64,000 bases of DNA, taken from NCBI GenBank assembly GCA_023257655.1, contig JALRBQ010000013.1, positions 124,001 through 188,000 on the forward strand. The letters are read 5' to 3'. Numbering within the stretch: position 1 is the first letter of the stretch; the number at the start of each line of letters is the position of its first letter. This stretch comes from Pseudomonadales bacterium (GTDB taxonomy: Bacteria > Pseudomonadota > Gammaproteobacteria > Pseudomonadales > Pseudohongiellaceae). Shown here one piece after another: positions 1 to 9,996 of this stretch. Under the pieces are notes generated by a model that searched no databases, was not told where the DNA came from, and saw nothing but the letters and a program-made list of their open reading frames with translations. A program made the position numbers and the translations under genes.

Positions 1-7
1 CCACTTC

Positions 8-53
8 AGCAAGTTCGAGCAAGTTCCAAAGCAAGTTCCAGAGAAGTTCAAGG
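8..53. repeat. Short degenerate tandem repeat, period ~12 bp (agcaagttccaa-like, 4 units)
   Basis: agcaagttcg/agcaagttccaa/agcaagttccag/agaagttcaagg read directly. Confidence 0.7.
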
Positions 54-218
54 ACACCCAATTAACTCTTCATAGTGGAAAGAACCTCAAATTTTCGCTT
101 TGTCGATTCAGTTATCGTGAATTCAGCCGACCGCAATAGACAATCAGGCGCAGGCCCTGAATGGCAAATGTGGCAGCGGTCACTCAACAACCGCGCCGTG
201 ACACTGAGGAAATGAATT

Positions 219-932
219 ATGTCCAACTCACACCGAATCCTCGCCTGTGTGCTCGCCGCGGCGATCAGCAGTCCCTCTCCCGCTCAGGAAGAAAGCAGCA
301 TGGCCACCCAGGTTGAGCTGGGGGCGATCATCACCTCCGGCAACACCGAGGACCAGAACATCAAATACAAGGTCGTCTTCGACTGGGACACCGGTGACTG
401 GGCCTATCGGTTGTCCTCCGAAGGCTTCCGTTCCAAGAAAGAGAAAGAATTGGCAGCGCAGCGGGTCTACCATGTGGCGCGCGCCCAATACACGATCAAT
501 GAAGACAGCTTCGTACTCGGTCGAGCTGCGTACGAAGACGACCGGTTCAGCGGTTTCGACAGCCAGTCGGATCTCTCATTGAGCTATGGTCGCAATCTGT
601 TGAACAACATCCAGACCATGCAGCTCGCCGTCAACCTGGGTGTCGGTGTGCGCCGCTCCGAAACGGCGATCGAGACAACCAGTGAGGCGATTCTGCGCGC
701 GGAAGCAAACTATGCGTGGGATCTTTCCGAGACGGCAGACTTCACCCAGGACTTCAGTATTGAATCCGGCAGCGACAGCAGCATCTATCGTTCCGAGAGC
801 GCGATACAGACCGACATCATGGAAAACCTGTCGATGAAATTTTCGGTGAAAGTGAAACACCAGACCGAAGTTCCCTTATTGCGGGAGAAGACCGATACTG
901 AGACCGCGGTGACTCTGGTGTGGAGATTCTAG
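219..932 (+). CDS. DUF481 family outer-membrane beta-barrel-like protein
   Basis: Signal peptide followed by VELGAIITSGNTEDQNIKYK and alternating beta-strand pattern ending WRF, typical of DUF481/YdiY. Confidence 0.85.
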   Translation: MSNSHRILACVLAAAISSPSPAQEESSMATQVELGAIITSGNTEDQNIKYKVVFDWDTGDWAYRLSSEGFRSKKEKELAAQRVYHVARAQYTINEDSFVLGRAAYEDDRFSGFDSQSDLSLSYGRNLLNNIQTMQLAVNLGVGVRRSETAIETTSEAILRAEANYAWDLSETADFTQDFSIESGSDSSIYRSESAIQTDIMENLSMKFSVKVKHQTEVPLLREKTDTETAVTLVWRF

Positions 933-965
933 ACAGGCTAGCTCCAGCGCCCGGGCACGCGACTC

Positions 966-995
966 CGCGGGACTTCGGTCCCGCGCTAATTTTTG
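966..995 (+). terminator. Intrinsic terminator after DUF481 gene
   Basis: CGCGGGAC-TTCG-GTCCCGCG stem-loop followed by ctaattttt. Confidence 0.75.
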
Positions 996-1009
996 CCTGA
1001 GGCGATCCT

Positions 1010-2629
1010 ATGACACCGGTTGTACGACTGTACTGGGCAGTAGCCCTGATCCTGTTACCCCTGAGCACAGTCTGGTTGCTCAGCAGCACCAATGGGCTCA
1101 TGTCCCTGCAGGCACTCGCGGCGCATCCGGTGCCACTCACCTGTTTTCTGATCACGCTCGCCTGGACGCTGATCGGCGGCTACGAGTTGCTGTTTGGCGT
1201 CAGCAACCTTCGGCGCAACTACCCGGTGCTCGCCAACATCCGCTACGGCCTGGAATTTATCCGCCCCGAGATTCAGCAGTATTTCATTGCCAACAATACC
1301 GAGGAGAAGCCGTTCAGCCGTGAGCGCCGCAATCTGGTCTATCGCCGCGCCAAAGGCGCCGACGACACCCTGCCTTTCGGTACCCAACAGGACATCCTCG
1401 CCGAAGGCTATCACTCACTGCTGCACTCGCTGAAGGCGACGCAGGTTGCCGAGCAATACAAGCGAGTCGTGTTCGGTGGCATTGAATGCAAGCAGCCCTA
1501 CAGCGCCTCGCGCCTGAATATCTCCGCGATGAGTTTCGGCTCACTGAGTTCAACCGCCATTGCCGCACTAAACAAAGGCGCCAAACTCGGCGGCTTCGCA
1601 CATAACACTGGCGAGGGCGGACTGAGTGACTATCATTTGTCACATGGTGGCGACATCATCTGGCAGATCGGCACCGGCTACTTCGGCTGCCGCAACCCGG
1701 ATGGCTCGTTCAATCCGGAGGCCTTCACCCAACGCGCCAGCCTCGAAGTCGTCAAGATGATCGAGATCAAGTTGTCTCAGGGTGCGAAGCCCTCACACGG
1801 TGGCGTGCTACCTGGCGCCAAGGTCACCGCGGAAATCGCCCGCATTCGTCTGGTGGAGGAAGGCAAGACCGTGCTGTCACCGGCGACGCACCCCGCCTTC
1901 AATACTCCAAAGGGCTTGCTGGAATTCGTCAGGCAATTGCGTGAGTTAAGTGGCGGCAAACCCACCGGCTTCAAACTCTGCCTCGGCAAGAAATCGGAGT
2001 TTCTCGCCATCGTCAAAGCCATGCTGGAAACCGGCATCCTGCCGGACTTCATCACCATCGACGGGGCCGAGGGTGGCACCGGAGCCGCCCCCGTGGAATT
2101 CTCCAATCGACTCGGTACGCCCTGCCTCGAAGCAACGTATTACATTCACCAGGTGCTGCGCGGCGCCGGCTTGCGCAATTCGATCAAGCTGATCAGTGCC
2201 GGCCAGACGGCCTCGGGGTTCGATATGCTGGAGAAGATTGCGGTCGGCGCCGACACCGTCAACGCGGCGCGGGCGATGATGCTCGCGCTTGGCTGCGTGC
2301 AGGCCCAGAGCTGTAACACCAACAAGTGTCCCTCGGGTGTGGCAACCCAGGATCCGTATCGGGCCCGCGCCATCGATGTCGAGGACAAGTCACAGCGCGT
2401 CGCCAATTATCAGCGCCTGACGGTTCACGCCTTCGAAGAGTTGTGCGGCGCGATGGGCATCGACAATCCCGGCGATCTGACCCCGGCCGATCTCTACAGC
2501 CGCTGCGAACTGGGCCTCAAGCACTATGACCAGATCTATCAGCCGTTACTCACCGGCCAATTGCTGACGGACTCCATTCCTGAGCAGTACCGCGATGACT
2601 GGCACAAGGCGACTGCCGCTTCCTTCTGA
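1010..2629 (+). CDS. FMN-binding glutamate synthase family protein
   Basis: ISAMSFGSLSSTAIAALNKGAKLGGFAHNTGEGG and DGAEGGTGAAP motifs of the GltB-like synthase domain; N-terminal TM segments. Confidence 0.9.
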   Translation: MTPVVRLYWAVALILLPLSTVWLLSSTNGLMSLQALAAHPVPLTCFLITLAWTLIGGYELLFGVSNLRRNYPVLANIRYGLEFIRPEIQQYFIANNTEEKPFSRERRNLVYRRAKGADDTLPFGTQQDILAEGYHSLLHSLKATQVAEQYKRVVFGGIECKQPYSASRLNISAMSFGSLSSTAIAALNKGAKLGGFAHNTGEGGLSDYHLSHGGDIIWQIGTGYFGCRNPDGSFNPEAFTQRASLEVVKMIEIKLSQGAKPSHGGVLPGAKVTAEIARIRLVEEGKTVLSPATHPAFNTPKGLLEFVRQLRELSGGKPTGFKLCLGKKSEFLAIVKAMLETGILPDFITIDGAEGGTGAAPVEFSNRLGTPCLEATYYIHQVLRGAGLRNSIKLISAGQTASGFDMLEKIAVGADTVNAARAMMLALGCVQAQSCNTNKCPSGVATQDPYRARAIDVEDKSQRVANYQRLTVHAFEELCGAMGIDNPGDLTPADLYSRCELGLKHYDQIYQPLLTGQLLTDSIPEQYRDDWHKATAASF

Positions 2630-2686
2630 GGTGGGTCTGGCTGAGCTGGTTCTGGCTGAGGTGTGTCCGGCTGAGGTGGGTCTGGT
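2627..2686. repeat. 15-bp tandem repeat (4 units) starting at the stop codon
   Basis: tgaggtgggtctggc/tgagctggttctggc/tgaggtgtgtccggc/tgaggtgggtctggt. Confidence 0.8.
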
Positions 2687-2743
2687 CAAGTCCGCGCTGC
2701 ACTGACTATACTGACCAGACACACGCACAGGAATCCTGTCCCG

Positions 2744-3286
2744 ATGCGACGCGCACTCCTTTTCATTGCCTGTCTCTGTTCGGCCTCGCTGATGGCCGAT
2801 CAGAGCGATACCCGCTTGAACGAGCTCTTCGACGTGCTGCAGCACGACACCGACACCCTGGCCATTCGCCGCGCGGAGAACCGCATCTGGGAGATCTGGT
2901 TGCAACATCCGGATGCCGACGTCGAACGCCTGATGAGCTTGGGCACACAGCGCATGAATCAGCAGCGCTACAACGATGCCCTGCTGATCTTCAGCCAGAT
3001 CATCGAACGCTTTCCCGAGTACGCCGAAGCCTGGAACAAGCGTGCCACGCTGTATTACCTTGTCGGCAACTACGATGCCTCGCTGGCCGACATTGAGAAG
3101 ACGCTGGCGCTGGAACCGCGTCACTTCGGCGCCATCTCGGGTCTCGGCATGGTCTATATCCAGCGCCATGAACTGGCGAAGGCAAAGCAGGCTTTTGAGG
3201 ATTTGCTCGAGATCAATCCCCACAGTCCAAACGCGCAGCAGAATCTGGACATCGTCAACGAATCGCTGCAGTTCGACATCATCTAG
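2744..3286 (+). CDS. Secreted tetratricopeptide repeat protein
   Basis: Signal peptide; TPR pattern (YNDALLIFSQIIERFPEYAEAWNKRATLYYLVGNYDASLADIEKTLALEPRHFGAISGLGMVYI). Confidence 0.85.
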   Translation: MRRALLFIACLCSASLMADQSDTRLNELFDVLQHDTDTLAIRRAENRIWEIWLQHPDADVERLMSLGTQRMNQQRYNDALLIFSQIIERFPEYAEAWNKRATLYYLVGNYDASLADIEKTLALEPRHFGAISGLGMVYIQRHELAKAKQAFEDLLEINPHSPNAQQNLDIVNESLQFDII

Positions 3287-3357
3287 CTGACATGGCTGTC
3301 GGAATCACGGGGAATAAAACACAAGCAGTACACAACAAACATGAAAAAAAGGGTAAC

Positions 3358-3390
3358 AAAAAAGGGATCCCGCGGGATCCCTTTTTATTT
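3358..3390. terminator. Bidirectional intrinsic terminator
   Basis: aaaaaagggatcccgcgggatcccttttt perfect inverted repeat with A/T tracts. Confidence 0.85.
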
Positions 3391-3429
3391 ATCTCCGACC
3401 GCCAGTGCTGGCGGGTGGGGACAGGTGTC

Positions 3430-3789
3430 TTACTGACGTGTGCCAGTCACACCGAAGGCGCCAAAATCGCTGCCGAATTCACCAGTCAGTGAATCGCCTT
3501 CGATCGTGCCTTTGAACTCCAGTACCAGAGTTTGACCCTGAGCGTCGACTTCCGCGTCGAAGTTCACCGCATTACCCTCAACCATGATGCCAGCCAGCGG
3601 CGCTTCACCCAGTCCATCGGCTGCCATGCTGCCAGTACCATCGGCGTTGATGGTCAGTACCGCAGGCATCGCGCCGAGCGGAGTATTCATTTCGATATTC
3701 CATGCGCCTACCGCGGGATTCGTGCCAGCCGCGCAGCCTACCAGAGTCGCCAGAGAGAGAACCATCAACCCGCTTAATAATTTTTTCAT
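3430..3789 (-). CDS. Small lipoprotein, hypothetical
   Basis: MKKLLSGLMVLSLATLVGCA lipobox; start refined to internal ATG. Confidence 0.75.
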   Translation of the reverse strand: MKKLLSGLMVLSLATLVGCAAGTNPAVGAWNIEMNTPLGAMPAVLTINADGTGSMAADGLGEAPLAGIMVEGNAVNFDAEVDAQGQTLVLEFKGTIEGDSLTGEFGSDFGAFGVTGTRQ

Positions 3790-4057
3790 AATAAAACCCA
3801 CCTGATTGTAATAAAAAGCTCGTACTGTTTTACAAAGGAAGCCTGGCATCAAGACTGGAGTAAAACCAGCACACATCCCCTGGCAGCTTTCGCTCCCTAA
3901 TCCCCCTTAGCGAGACTAGCCTCAATTGCGAAACGGTGTGCCTATTGTCCGGTTAAACGCCCACGAGTCAACCGAAATAACCGCAACCAGCGGGGATTAC
4001 GTCCCGTTACCGATGGCGTCTGTCAGCCGCAACCAGAACCGTGGCTGGCCGTCCGGT

Positions 4058-4714
4058 TTAACTCGTTTCCGGGGTTCCGCCAAAGGGACAGGACGCCACC
4101 GGGACGGTAAGTGTTCTGGGTCGTCGCTCCGAACCCAGATAGGCGACGATCGCCGGCCGCGACTCGATGCGGTGCTTGAAGGCGGCTAGTGCGCTGAACT
4201 GATCCAGGGTCTTTTGCGAGAAGGGCCGTACATAGTCGAGAAAATGCCAGGCGAGAAAATCCACATAGGACAATCTTGTCCCCGCCCAATATCCACTGTT
4301 AGCCGGATTACTGAGAAACAGCTTCTCAAGCCGCGTCATCAGTGCCGGAAGCTGCACGTGCTCATACTCGTCGCGCAACTTTTCGAACTCCGGATTCCAG
4401 AAAAAGGTACCGATGTTGTTCTGGGCATCCACGAAGGTCTCTTCCACAATATCGCAACGGATGCGGTCTGCCTCGTCGTCACCGTACAGATTGAAGCGGC
4501 GCGCCAAATGCCGGCAGATCGCGTGACTCTGATGTATCACCAGATCGCCTTCGGTGTAGACCGGCAGCTGTCCGTAGTCGAGTGTTGCCTTGAGCGTTGG
4601 CCATTCTTCCACTGTAAACCTCCGTTCCGTGTAGGCCGTGCCCGTCTCCTCCAGAATCAGCCGAATCGCCTCGGCACGGCCGCGGACATTGAAATAGATC
4701 AGGTGCGGTAGCAT
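4058..4714 (-). CDS. Glutathione S-transferase
   Basis: MLPHLIYFNVRGRAEAIRLILEETGTAYTE... GQLPVYTEGDLVIHQSHAICRHLAR: sigma/pi-class-like GST N-domain; start refined. Confidence 0.88.
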   Translation of the reverse strand: MLPHLIYFNVRGRAEAIRLILEETGTAYTERRFTVEEWPTLKATLDYGQLPVYTEGDLVIHQSHAICRHLARRFNLYGDDEADRIRCDIVEETFVDAQNNIGTFFWNPEFEKLRDEYEHVQLPALMTRLEKLFLSNPANSGYWAGTRLSYVDFLAWHFLDYVRPFSQKTLDQFSALAAFKHRIESRPAIVAYLGSERRPRTLTVPVASCPFGGTPETS

Positions 4715-4746
4715 GGCTTTAACCTCGTGAATGACGCTTTTATTTG

Positions 4747-5943
4747 TCACCGGGCGAGCTGCAGGATTTCCTCGCACTGCGCCGGCCCAGTGATCGCGCG
4801 GGGATTGTTGCGCACCACCGGATGGCGGCTGGCGCGACGCGCGATTTCCTCAAACTGTGATTCTGCTACACCAACCTCACGCAGACTCGTCGGCAAGCCC
4901 AGACTCCTGACGAGATCGCGCACCGCCGTGGCTGCATCCGTGTCCGGTCTGCCGAGGGCTTCCGCCAGTGCCTGCTGACGCTCGCCATTGACCGCCGCGT
5001 TCCACTGCAGCACAGCCGGCAGCAAGACACAGGAGGTATAGCCATGGGGAACGCCGCACAGACTGCCGAGAATATAGCCCATGCCGTGGCTGGCACCGTG
5101 CGCTACCGTGCCGAGCCCGCAACAGGCGAGCCACACCGCCTGCTGGTTAAGACTGCGAGGAGCGAGCGCCTCCGGATTGGCCCGGGTCTGCGGCAGGGAC
5201 TCGGCGAAGAGCCGTAGCGCATGCAGAAAGTGACCGTCGAGAAAGCCGGTACTGTCGGCGGAACAATAGCCTTCCACGGCATGATCCAGAGAACGGATGG
5301 CCGTAGACAGCCACAGCCACTCGGGGGTGTGCCGACCCAGTGCCGGATCGTAGAGGATGTGCTGGGGACACAGATCAAGCCCGCGATAACCTTCCTTCGC
5401 CGACTTCGCTGTGTCCAGCACACCGGCATTGTTGCTGTATTCAGCGCCGGACAAGGTCGTGGGAATCGCAATCTGGCGCACGCGGGACGGCGCGGTGAAG
5501 AGGCTGTAGTCCCCTGACTTTGCGCCGCGAGTGCCATCACTGAACTGCGCGTACTCCAGCAGTTCCGCCTCCGTGTGCAGCTCCTGATTCAGTGCCAGTT
5601 GTACCACCTTGCAGGCATCGATGATGGAGCCGCCGCCGATCGCCACCAGCAGATCCGCGTCCGCGGCCCGGGCGGCGGCTAGCGCACTGAGTACATCCTG
5701 CCGCGGACTGTGAGCGCCGATGCGATCGAACACGCCGACGACTCTGCCCTCGAGAGCAGTAGAGAAGTCCGCGAAGGTCCCGGTGACACGACTCAGGCTG
5801 GCCGACCCCAGGATGAACACCCGCTGTGCCCGCAACTCCAGCACCCGTTCTGCCAGGGCAGACGCGGCGTCGACACCGACGCTGACGCTGGCCAGTGCAG
5901 AGTAATTGAAGCGGAACTGCGAGGGGCGGTTGTCGGGGGACAT
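4747..5943 (-). CDS. Iron-containing alcohol dehydrogenase / maleylacetate reductase-like
   Basis: IGGGSIIDACK and GASHGMGYILGSLCGVPHGYTSCVLLP motifs. Confidence 0.88.
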   Translation of the reverse strand: MSPDNRPSQFRFNYSALASVSVGVDAASALAERVLELRAQRVFILGSASLSRVTGTFADFSTALEGRVVGVFDRIGAHSPRQDVLSALAAARAADADLLVAIGGGSIIDACKVVQLALNQELHTEAELLEYAQFSDGTRGAKSGDYSLFTAPSRVRQIAIPTTLSGAEYSNNAGVLDTAKSAKEGYRGLDLCPQHILYDPALGRHTPEWLWLSTAIRSLDHAVEGYCSADSTGFLDGHFLHALRLFAESLPQTRANPEALAPRSLNQQAVWLACCGLGTVAHGASHGMGYILGSLCGVPHGYTSCVLLPAVLQWNAAVNGERQQALAEALGRPDTDAATAVRDLVRSLGLPTSLREVGVAESQFEEIARRASRHPVVRNNPRAITGPAQCEEILQLAR

Positions 5944-6131
5944 GGTTCACTCCGTGACCGGGACTGCATTGTGCGACCGCGTGTCACGGCCAGTGTCGGG
6001 CCGACATTCTCCCACAGCCGGCGATATGCGCCTACCCGCCCGGATCGTGTCGGACCATCGTATTGTTGCACTCGATCCGCTACTATATCTGGCTCTATTG
6101 CCTCGTAAACAAATCATCAGGGGGAACTGCT

Positions 6132-6602
6132 ATGGCTAGTTTCAAATTGAATGGCATCCAACAGTCACTGGACGTCGAACCAGAGATGCCACTGTTATGG
6201 GTGCTGCGCGATGAGCTCGGGTTGACAGGCACCAAATTCGGTTGCGGCATCGCTTCTTGCGGTGCCTGCACCGTTCACGTCAATGGCCTCGCCGTCCGCA
6301 GCTGCGTGACGCCGGTCAGCGCCATCGAGGGACAGGACATTACCACGATCGAAGGCCTCGCCAGTGTCGCCGCCGGCGCCAATCCGAGCGCGCCGTCACT
6401 CACCGCCGTGCAACAGGCCTGGATCGATCATCAAGTGCCCCAATGCGGCTATTGCCAGTCCGGCATGATCATGGCGGTCTCTTCCCTGCTCGCCAGCAAT
6501 CCCAATCCAACCGATGCCGAGATCGACAGCAGCATCACGAACGTCTGCCGCTGTGGCTCGTACCCGCGAGTTCGCAAAGCGATTCGTTCACTGACGGCTT
6601 AG
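6132..6602 (+). CDS. (2Fe-2S)-binding protein, small subunit of a molybdenum hydroxylase
   Basis: [16 protein letters not shown] and [11 protein letters not shown] ... [13 protein letters not shown] motifs (IorA/CoxS-like); start refined to ATG 6132. Confidence 0.92.
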   Translation: MASFKLNGIQQSLDVEPEMPLLWVLRDELGLTGTKFGCGIASCGACTVHVNGLAVRSCVTPVSAIEGQDITTIEGLASVAAGANPSAPSLTAVQQAWIDHQVPQCGYCQSGMIMAVSSLLASNPNPTDAEIDSSITNVCRCGSYPRVRKAIRSLTA

Positions 6603-6612
6603 GAGGCTTGCC

Positions 6613-8826
6613 ATGAAGATTTCTCGACGACGTTTCATCGTTAGTACCGCCGTTGTCGGTGGTGGTGTGCTGATTGGCTATTCGGCAACCCGTCCCAGCC
6701 GACATCGCCGCGCCAATGCCCAACTGGCCAGCGACGGCGCACACTATGTCACCTCATTCCTGAAGATTACCCCGGACAACCGCGTCACCGTGTATGTGCC
6801 CCACGCCGAGATGGGCCAGGGCATTCACACCTCGCTGTCGATGATGGCCGCGGATGAACTGGATGCCAATTGGGAGCTCGTGGATATCGAGCAGGCCCCC
6901 GCGATCGACCTGTTCGCCAACGGCGATCTCGTAAAGGGCTTCGCCAGCGAACTGGGTGTGCCGGCCTTCCTGCAAGGCCTCGTCAATGCCAGCGCCTTTA
7001 AGGTGGCCGAGGTCATGAACCTGCAAATCACCGGCGGCAGTTCCTCCGTGCGCTACACCGGCGAGACCGCGATGCGCACGGCCGGTGCGGCAGCGCGCCA
7101 GATGCTGCTGGACTGCGCCGCCGCCCGCTGGGGCGTGCCGGTCGCCGAATGTTCAACCAGCCTGAGTTACGTCCAACACAATGCCAGCGGCCGCTCGTTG
7201 GCTTACGGTGAACTCGCCGCCGATGCCGCCCTGCTGGAACCGGCAACCAATCCGGTGCTGAAGACGCCCGCGCAATGGAACATCATGGGCAAGGCCATCT
7301 CCCGCAATGACATACCGGCGAAGGTGGATGGCTCGGCTCCCTACGGCATCGATGCGCACAGCAAGGACATGCTGTACGCGGCGATTCGCTTCGCGCCGGT
7401 GTTCGGCACCAAACTCGTCAGTGTCGATGACGCCGGCTTGCTGAGCCGCCCCGGAGTGAAGAAGGTCATCCAACTGGAAGATTCAGTGGCTGTTGTCGCC
7501 GACAATTACTGGCGCGCGAAAGAAGCCCTGAAGCTGGTGCAAGCCGAATGGGAAACCTCGGAATTCGATAACGTCACCAGCGCCGATATCTTCGCCGGCT
7601 TCGATCGCAGTCTCGCCGCAGACGACAGTGACCAAGACAAGGAACAGGGTGATGCTGAAGCCGGACTCAGTGCGGCAGTCGACACCATCGAGGCCTCCTA
7701 TCGAGTGCCCTTCCTCGCGCACGCCGCCATGGAACCGATGAACTGCACCGTACACATTCACGGCGACACCGCCGACCTGTGGACCTCCACTCAGGACGCG
7801 CTCGGGATCAAGGGCCGCGTGGCGAAGATTGCCGGCCTGTCTGAGAACAACGTGACCTTCCACCATTCCTATCTGGGCGGTGGTTTCGGACGGCGTCTGC
7901 CGTTCAACTGGAACGTGATCGATCATGCCACGCTGATCGCGAAGCAATTCGATGTGCCGGTTAAAACCGTGCTGAGCCGCGAAGACGATCTGCAGCAGGA
8001 TTACTATCGTCCTGCCGTGAGCAGCAACTTCAAGGCCGCGTTCGACGGAGCCGGCAAGGTCACGACCTGGCATAATCGCTTCACCGGTCCAATCCAGGTG
8101 GCCGGCGCCTCACACATTCCCTACGCGATCGAGAATCAGTCGATCCGCGTCGTCGACGGACCGACCCACGTGCCGATCGCCGCCTGGCGCAGTGTTGACC
8201 ATTCCCAGCAGACCTTCTTCACGGAATCCTTCATGGATGAGCTGGCGCATCGCGCCGGCAAGAACCCCTACCAGTTCCGTATGGATCTGCTGCAGGAGCA
8301 TCCGCGCCATCGCAAGGTGCTGGAAGTCGCCGCCGAGGCAGCCGGTTATGGTTCCAATCTGCCCGAGGGCCATGCACTCGGCATCGCGGTGCAGGAGAGT
8401 TTCGGCAGCATCGTCGCTGAAGTCGCCGAGGTGTCGATCGGTGCCGACAACCGTCCGATCGTCCACAAGGTTACCTGTGCCATCGACTGCGGTCGCGCCA
8501 TCAATCCCGACACCGTGGAATCCCAGGTGGAGAGTGGCATCATCTTCGGCCTGACCGCCGCGCTGTATGGTGAAATTTCCATCGAGAAGGGCCGGGTCGC
8601 ACAGAACAACTTCCCGGACTATGAGATGGTGCGCATGGCCACGTCACCGGAGATCGAGGTGCACATCGTCGAGTCCGGCGAGGCGCTCGGTGGTCTTGGC
8701 GAACCCGCCACGCCGCCGATCGCAGCAGCCGTGACGAATGCGATCTACATTCTCACCGGTCAGCGCGTCCGGGAACTGCCGCTGAGCAAACACAACTTCG
8801 CCCGTAATTCCCTAGCGAACGTGTAA
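6613..8826 (+). CDS. Molybdopterin-binding aldehyde dehydrogenase / isoquinoline 1-oxidoreductase beta-like subunit
   Basis: Tat-like RRRFI signal; GGGFGRRLPFNW and GALGGLGEPATPPIAAAV-type motifs; directly downstream of the 2Fe-2S subunit. Confidence 0.92.
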   Translation: MKISRRRFIVSTAVVGGGVLIGYSATRPSRHRRANAQLASDGAHYVTSFLKITPDNRVTVYVPHAEMGQGIHTSLSMMAADELDANWELVDIEQAPAIDLFANGDLVKGFASELGVPAFLQGLVNASAFKVAEVMNLQITGGSSSVRYTGETAMRTAGAAARQMLLDCAAARWGVPVAECSTSLSYVQHNASGRSLAYGELAADAALLEPATNPVLKTPAQWNIMGKAISRNDIPAKVDGSAPYGIDAHSKDMLYAAIRFAPVFGTKLVSVDDAGLLSRPGVKKVIQLEDSVAVVADNYWRAKEALKLVQAEWETSEFDNVTSADIFAGFDRSLAADDSDQDKEQGDAEAGLSAAVDTIEASYRVPFLAHAAMEPMNCTVHIHGDTADLWTSTQDALGIKGRVAKIAGLSENNVTFHHSYLGGGFGRRLPFNWNVIDHATLIAKQFDVPVKTVLSREDDLQQDYYRPAVSSNFKAAFDGAGKVTTWHNRFTGPIQVAGASHIPYAIENQSIRVVDGPTHVPIAAWRSVDHSQQTFFTESFMDELAHRAGKNPYQFRMDLLQEHPRHRKVLEVAAEAAGYGSNLPEGHALGIAVQESFGSIVAEVAEVSIGADNRPIVHKVTCAIDCGRAINPDTVESQVESGIIFGLTAALYGEISIEKGRVAQNNFPDYEMVRMATSPEIEVHIVESGEALGGLGEPATPPIAAAVTNAIYILTGQRVRELPLSKHNFARNSLANV

Positions 8827-8834
8827 ACCGATCA

Positions 8835-8863
8835 CCGGCAGGCGACGCCACGTCGCCTGCCGG
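8835..8863. terminator. Terminator-like hairpin between convergent genes
   Basis: CCGGCAGGCGAC-GCCAC-GTCGCCTGCCGG, 12-bp perfect arms. Confidence 0.6.
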
Positions 8864-8895
8864 CGTACCACGCAGTCCACCTCTAAAAATTCCCG

Positions 8896-9996
8896 CTAGT
8901 CCAGCCGCTTTCGGAACCGGGCCACGGCCAGTGTCAGCGCGACGACCATGAAGGCGCCCAGCGCCGCTAGCTCCAGCCACAAGGTACTGATATCCGCGCC
9001 TCGCAGCACAATGCCCCGAATCAGTCGATTGAAATGCGTCAGGGGCAGAATCTCCGCAATGTTCTGCGCGAGCTGTGGCATGCCGTCGAACGGGAACATG
9101 AAGCCCGATAACAAAATGGATGGAAGGAAGAAGAAGAACGTCAGTTGCATGGCCTGAAACTGGGTGCCAGCCGTGGTGGAGATCAGCAGACCCAATGACA
9201 GATTGGTGGCAATGAACATCAGCGCAGCGAACAATACGTGCAAGCCGCTGCCACGAATCGGCACCTCGAAGAAATACCAGCCCAGGCTCAGGATGATGAC
9301 GAGTTGAATCAGACCGATGAGGATGTAGGGAATTATTTTTCCTAACATCAATTCAATGGTTCTGACTGGTGTGTTGATCAGCAGCTCCATGTTACCCCGC
9401 TCCTTCTCCCGCACGATGGCGACGGCCGTGAACAACACCATGGTCATTGTCAGGATCACCCCGACCAGCCCCGGCACGATATTGACCGCCGACCGCCGCT
9501 CCGGGTTATAGAAGTTGCGCACCTCGATCTTCGCCCCCTGTCGCGCTGGCGGCACCTGGCTGTCGAAATGCACCGGCACCGAGGTCAGTTGCTGGGCGAC
9601 ACCCAAAATAATCGTGTCCGACCCATCGACGAGCAGTTGGGCGACGGATCGATCCTGTTGCTGCACGCGGCGATCGAAATCGTTCGGGACATACACACCG
9701 ATCGATATCTGCCCGGCGTCCAGCAACGCCATGAGCTCGTCCGCGTTGTTCACCCGTTGCTGCATCGAAATCACCTGGGAGGCGGTGAGGTCGGCGATGA
9801 ATTGCCGTGACAGATGGGAATCGGTCTCGTCGGCATAGGCCGCGGTCAGGTTGCGGACGTCGGTATTGATAGCGTAGCCGAACATCATCAGCTGAATCAG
9901 CGGAATGCCGACGATCATGCCAAACGTGAGACGGTCACGGCTCAGTTGCAGAAATTCCTTGTGCAGGACTGCGAAGATGCGAATCAGCGCGTTCAC
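8896..9996 (-). CDS. ABC-2 type transporter permease
   Basis: Hydrophobic TM pattern, LLINTPVRTIELMLGKIIPYILIGLIQ; overlaps ATPase gene by 4 bp. Confidence 0.9.
   Translation of the reverse strand: MNALIRIFAVLHKEFLQLSRDRLTFGMIVGIPLIQLMMFGYAINTDVRNLTAAYADETDSHLSRQFIADLTASQVISMQQRVNNADELMALLDAGQISIGVYVPNDFDRRVQQQDRSVAQLLVDGSDTIILGVAQQLTSVPVHFDSQVPPARQGAKIEVRNFYNPERRSAVNIVPGLVGVILTMTMVLFTAVAIVREKERGNMELLINTPVRTIELMLGKIIPYILIGLIQLVIILSLGWYFFEVPIRGSGLHVLFAALMFIATNLSLGLLISTTAGTQFQAMQLTFFFFLPSILLSGFMFPFDGMPQLAQNIAEILPLTHFNRLIRGIVLRGADISTLWLELAALGAFMVVALTLAVARFRKRLD

Noticed and set aside
3926-4058. Near-repeat of ccggttaaac/ccggtttaac and stretch without a gene
   Set aside because: Short, imperfect similarity with no second supporting copy or structure; likely chance.
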